Positions 61,371 through 64,000 of a stretch of DNA of 64,000 bases are shown here, one piece after another. The DNA is from Leucobacter komagatae. Its GTDB lineage: Bacteria; Actinomycetota; Actinomycetes; Actinomycetales; Microbacteriaceae. The stretch covers positions 1,612,001 to 1,676,000 of the forward strand of contig NZ_VFON01000001.1 of NCBI RefSeq assembly GCF_006716085.1, read 5' to 3'. Under the pieces are notes generated by a model. The model did not search any database. It worked only from the letters and a program-made list of their open reading frames with translations, and was not told the origin of the DNA. Position 1 is the first letter of the stretch. Each line of letters begins with the position of its first letter. A program made the translations under genes and the position numbers.

Positions 61371-62585
61371 ATGCGAATCGGACGCGCACTGGGTATCACA
61401 GCGGCAGTTGGGGCAGCCGCCGCGGGGGCCGCCTGGCTCTGGCGACACCAGGGCGACATCGCGTTCTCCCGCCCGGTCAACGAGTGGACTTTCACCCACA
61501 TGGACAGGGTCATGCCAACCGAAACGGTGCACCGTCCCCTCGCAGCTCGCGCCCTCCCGACCAGCAGCACACCGCTTGGCGTCTCCGGGGTACGCTACGA
61601 GTTCGAGGGGCGACTCCGCTCAATCGCTGAGCTGCACGATCGCACGCACACGACCGCTTTCCTCGTCGCACACCGCGGCGAGGTCGTCCACGAGAGCTAC
61701 CCGGGGCGGTTCGCGGGCCCGACGGCAAAGTTCCAGCTCTTCTCGCTCACGAAGTCGGTCACCTCAATGCTCGTCGGCATTGCTCTCGAGCGCGGCGAGA
61801 TTCGCGCGGTCACCAATCCGGTCGTTGACTACGTGCCCTCGCTCAAGGGCTCAGGTTACGACGGTGTCACGCTCGAACACCTGCTGAACATGTCAAGTGG
61901 CGTCGGCGGCGTCGAGGACTGGACGGTGCCAGACGCGCCCATCAAGCAGTTCGAGGAGGCCGTCACGACGGGTGGATCGGTGCTTGACGTGATCCGCGCG
62001 CTCCCTCGCCTGCGCGAGCCCGGAACGGCGTTCAACTACTCGACCGTCGACACACACGTCATCGGCTGGCTGCTTGAGGCCGCAACCGGCAAGACGCTCG
62101 CGCAGTATGCGACGGAGCATCTCTGGGAGCCGATGGGCGCCGAGTCAGATGCCTTCTATTTCCTCACCCGCGGCAAGCCCCGCACCGCTCTCGGGGGCGG
62201 GTCGCTCAACGCGACCGTCCGTGATCTCGCGAGGGTCGGCTCCATCATGGCCGCGGGGGGCCGTGTCGGTGAGACCCAGCTCGTGCCCGAGGCGTGGGTG
62301 GCACGCAGTCGCGGCTCGGACCTCCCGCAGTTCCAGGTCGGCGCTCTCATGGATGGGGGTGGCACCGCCCACTACGGCTATTCGAACCAGTGGTGGACGC
62401 TCGGGGGTGAGCGCCGCGCATACACCGGCCTCGGCGTGCACGGCCAATTCCTGTGGATCGACCCCGATAGCGAGACCGTCATCGTGAAGACGAGCGCCTG
62501 GAATGACCCTGACGACGACGCCCGCGACGCCGAAACGTGCGCCGCCCTCGCCGCGGTTGTGCGGGCGGTCGTCGCGTCGGAGTAG
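61371..62585 (+). CDS. Serine hydrolase, class C beta-lactamase family
   Basis: 404 aa from ATG 61371 with AAAGGAG 5 nt upstream. A hydrophobic N-terminal segment (ALGITAAVGAAAAGAAWLW) may anchor or export it. The catalytic SxxK is SLTK in FSLTKSVTSMLVG, followed by YST (FNYSTVDTHVIG) in the Tyr position. It resembles the 6-aminohexanoate-dimer hydrolase / esterase EstB branch (FLVAHRGEVVHESYPGRFAGPTAKFQLFSLTKS). Resistance to beta-lactams is not implied. A TetR gene lies 32 bp downstream. Confidence 0.9.
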   Translation: MRIGRALGITAAVGAAAAGAAWLWRHQGDIAFSRPVNEWTFTHMDRVMPTETVHRPLAARALPTSSTPLGVSGVRYEFEGRLRSIAELHDRTHTTAFLVAHRGEVVHESYPGRFAGPTAKFQLFSLTKSVTSMLVGIALERGEIRAVTNPVVDYVPSLKGSGYDGVTLEHLLNMSSGVGGVEDWTVPDAPIKQFEEAVTTGGSVLDVIRALPRLREPGTAFNYSTVDTHVIGWLLEAATGKTLAQYATEHLWEPMGAESDAFYFLTRGKPRTALGGGSLNATVRDLARVGSIMAAGGRVGETQLVPEAWVARSRGSDLPQFQVGALMDGGGTAHYGYSNQWWTLGGERRAYTGLGVHGQFLWIDPDSETVIVKTSAWNDPDDDARDAETCAALAAVVRAVVASE

Positions 62586-62617
62586 CGCCGAAGTCGCCGC
62601 CAGGTAGGCTCATTCTC

Positions 62618-63316
62618 ATGCCATCCCAGCCCGCCGCGACCCCTGCCAAGGCGTCAGGGTCGCGACCGCGCCGAGCTCAACTCTCGGCTCCCCTGATTCT
62701 CGACGCTGCCGCCTTGGTTGTCGAGCGCGACGGGCCCGCGGCGCTCACGCTCCGCAAACTCGGCACCGAACTCGGGGTGAACCACACGGCCGTGCTGCGG
62801 CATTTCTCGGGCAAGGATCAGATCGTGCTCGGCCTCGCGGAGCGCGTGCTCGAGGAGGCGCTCGAGGGGTTTGAGCCGCAGGGCGAGTGGGACGACGCGT
62901 TCGCGCAGCTCGCCAGGCGGGTGCGCGCGGCGTACCTCGTGCACCCCGGGATCGCCTCTCTCGTCGCCGCGCGCGTCTCGCGCAGCCAGGCCGAGTTTCG
63001 AGGCGCCGAGCTCGTGCTCGCTACCTTCGAGCGCGCCGGGTTCTCGGGCCGCGATGCGGCCGTGCTGTACCGCACGGTCACGGACCTCACGCTCGCGCTC
63101 AGCGCTTACGAGGCGTCGGTGCTCGTGATGGATCCCGCTGCGCGCGCGGGTGACGAACTCGCGATGCAGCGGGAGTATCTGCTCGCCCCCGCGCAGGAAT
63201 TCCCCCACCTTGCGAAGGCCGCGCCCGAGCTCGCGGGCATCTCGAACGATGAGATCTTCGAGTCGGCGCTCAGCCTGGTGATCGACGGCATCCGGTTCAG
63301 GCGTTCCGGGCGCTAG
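62618..63316 (+). CDS. TetR/AcrR family transcriptional regulator
   Basis: 232 aa. Helix-turn-helix at about residues 25-75 (DAAALVVERDGPAALTLRKLGTELGVNHTAVLRHFSGKDQIV), then a variable ligand domain. ATG 62618 is chosen as it fits the family and avoids overlap with the hydrolase. It follows the serine hydrolase and overlaps by 20 bp the convergent MFS transporter gene; it may control both, through the dyad at 61259. Confidence 0.88.
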   Translation: MPSQPAATPAKASGSRPRRAQLSAPLILDAAALVVERDGPAALTLRKLGTELGVNHTAVLRHFSGKDQIVLGLAERVLEEALEGFEPQGEWDDAFAQLARRVRAAYLVHPGIASLVAARVSRSQAEFRGAELVLATFERAGFSGRDAAVLYRTVTDLTLALSAYEASVLVMDPAARAGDELAMQREYLLAPAQEFPHLAKAAPELAGISNDEIFESALSLVIDGIRFRRSGR

Positions 63317-64000
63317 CGGCACCGGCGGGCGCGGTCGTCGGCACCCGCGCGGCGAACCTTGCGAGGGGCACGAGGGCCAGGATCCCAAGCGCGAGAAGCG
63401 CAACAGCGAGGCCCCAAGGCCCGATCGCATCGAGCATCGCCCCGATGACGGCCGGCCCAAGTCCGGTTCCCAGCGCCACGGCGCCCGCCGTCGCGGCGAC
63501 GAGGCGCCCGCTTCGGTCGAGCCCCGCAGCGAGCGCGAGAATCTGCACGAGGAGCGCGAGGTAGCAGACCTGCCACAGGCTCGTCGCGACCGAAAAGACG
63601 GCCGCGCTCTCGGTGACGACGACGAGCGTTCGGGCCGCGAACTCGAGGAGCGCGACGCCCACGAGCGCGACGACCCTGCCAAGGCGCAGCGACGCGAACG
63701 TGCCGAGCGGAACCCCGACGAGCGCCGCAAGCGCCGCGACGCTCAGCGCAAGCGACGCAGCGCCCTCGGCAAGCCCCGCGTGCCGCATCCCGAACACAGC
63801 CGCGTACGACCAGGTACCCTGCTCGACGACCCCGAACGCGAGCACGGCGGCGAGAAACAGCAGCGAGGGCCGCGGGCCGGTCTCGGCAGCGTGGTCGCCG
63901 GGCCGCTCGGGCAACCCGCGAACGCCCCAAAGACCGAAGGCGCAGCACGCCGCGAGCACCGCAAACCCGGCAGTACCGCCGCCAGCCTCGTTCGCGAACG
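63297..64000 (-). CDS. MFS transporter, 5' truncated by the window end
   Basis: The frame is open to the last base (upstream codons read FANEAGGGTAGFA), so the start lies beyond the window. The visible 234 codons hold about six transmembrane helices of the C-terminal half (LFLAAVLAFGVVEQGTWSYAAVF, GAASLALSVAALAALVGVPLGTFASLRLG, GTGLGPAVIGAMLDAIG). Substrate unknown; the adjacent TetR gene suggests efflux under its control. Confidence 0.85.
   Translation of the reverse strand, partial: FANEAGGGTAGFAVLAACCAFGLWGVRGLPERPGDHAAETGPRPSLLFLAAVLAFGVVEQGTWSYAAVFGMRHAGLAEGAASLALSVAALAALVGVPLGTFASLRLGRVVALVGVALLEFAARTLVVVTESAAVFSVATSLWQVCYLALLVQILALAAGLDRSGRLVAATAGAVALGTGLGPAVIGAMLDAIGPWGLAVALLALGILALVPLARFAARVPTTAPAGAASARNA

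Overview
The window comes from a high-GC actinobacterium. GC-rich codon use, Tat and sortase signals, frequent GTG/TTG starts and 4-bp ATGA/GTGA overlaps support this. The gene order ppa / tilS - hpt - ftsH - folE - folP - folB - folK - DUF3180 - ... - lysS - ... - clpC, the Zn/Mn ABC genes and the HTTM/DUF5819 pair point to Microbacteriaceae, probably near Leucobacter. That is an inference from protein style and synteny; no 16S rRNA gene or other taxonomic marker is present. No tRNA, rRNA or CRISPR array was seen.

Layout. 1-4.6 kb: an FAD-dependent dehydrogenase cut by the window edge, a DUF4190 membrane protein, a complete IS481-type insertion sequence (2262-3355) sitting exactly in a stop codon, a membrane-anchored secreted protein and a GNAT acetyltransferase. 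4.6-6.8 kb: an alkylation repair pair (Ada-AlkA fusion and Ogt). 6.8-9.9 kb: low-complexity repeats, clpC and a ClgR-like site. 9.9-10.9 kb: a DUF2975/XRE pair behind a palindromic operator. 11-19.4 kb: an acyl-CoA ligase, a TetR regulator and a five-gene operon resembling the mycobacterial accD1-accA1-maoC-citE leucine (and itaconate) degradation genes, with matching dyads at the TetR gene and the operon. 19.4-23.4 kb: histidine phosphatase, cardiolipin synthase and lysS. 23.7-25.8 kb: a Tat-exported multicopper oxidase coupled to a small membrane protein. 25.8-36.7 kb: a tight housekeeping block (DUF2520, two PH-domain proteins, DUF3180, folK, a folP-folB fusion, folE, ftsH, hpt, tilS, ppa, nagB).

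36.7-43 kb: a (CA)21 microsatellite, a cueP lipoprotein with a CsoR-type operator over its start codon, a cold-shock gene, a PolA-like exonuclease/polymerase and a large LuxR-type (LAL) ATPase regulator followed by a highly structured intergenic region. 43-52 kb: a phytoene-desaturase-like oxidoreductase, a fatty acid desaturase pseudogene, a GNAT enzyme, a SulP transporter, a CPxC membrane protein divergent from a thioredoxin, and a Mn/Zn ABC transporter with a DtxR/MntR-like operator. 52-60.6 kb: a distinct surface locus (HTTM protein, DUF5819 protein, a sortase-anchored protein with about 130 DPGT-type repeats, and a second, degenerate LAL regulator). 60.6-64 kb: TrmL methyltransferase, a serine hydrolase, a TetR regulator and an MFS transporter cut by the window end.

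The least explained signals are a family of four ~65-nt hairpin-forming intergenic repeats, each next to simple-sequence DNA; the three-way-junction-like structure at 42889-42943; and the DPGT-repeat surface locus with its own regulator.
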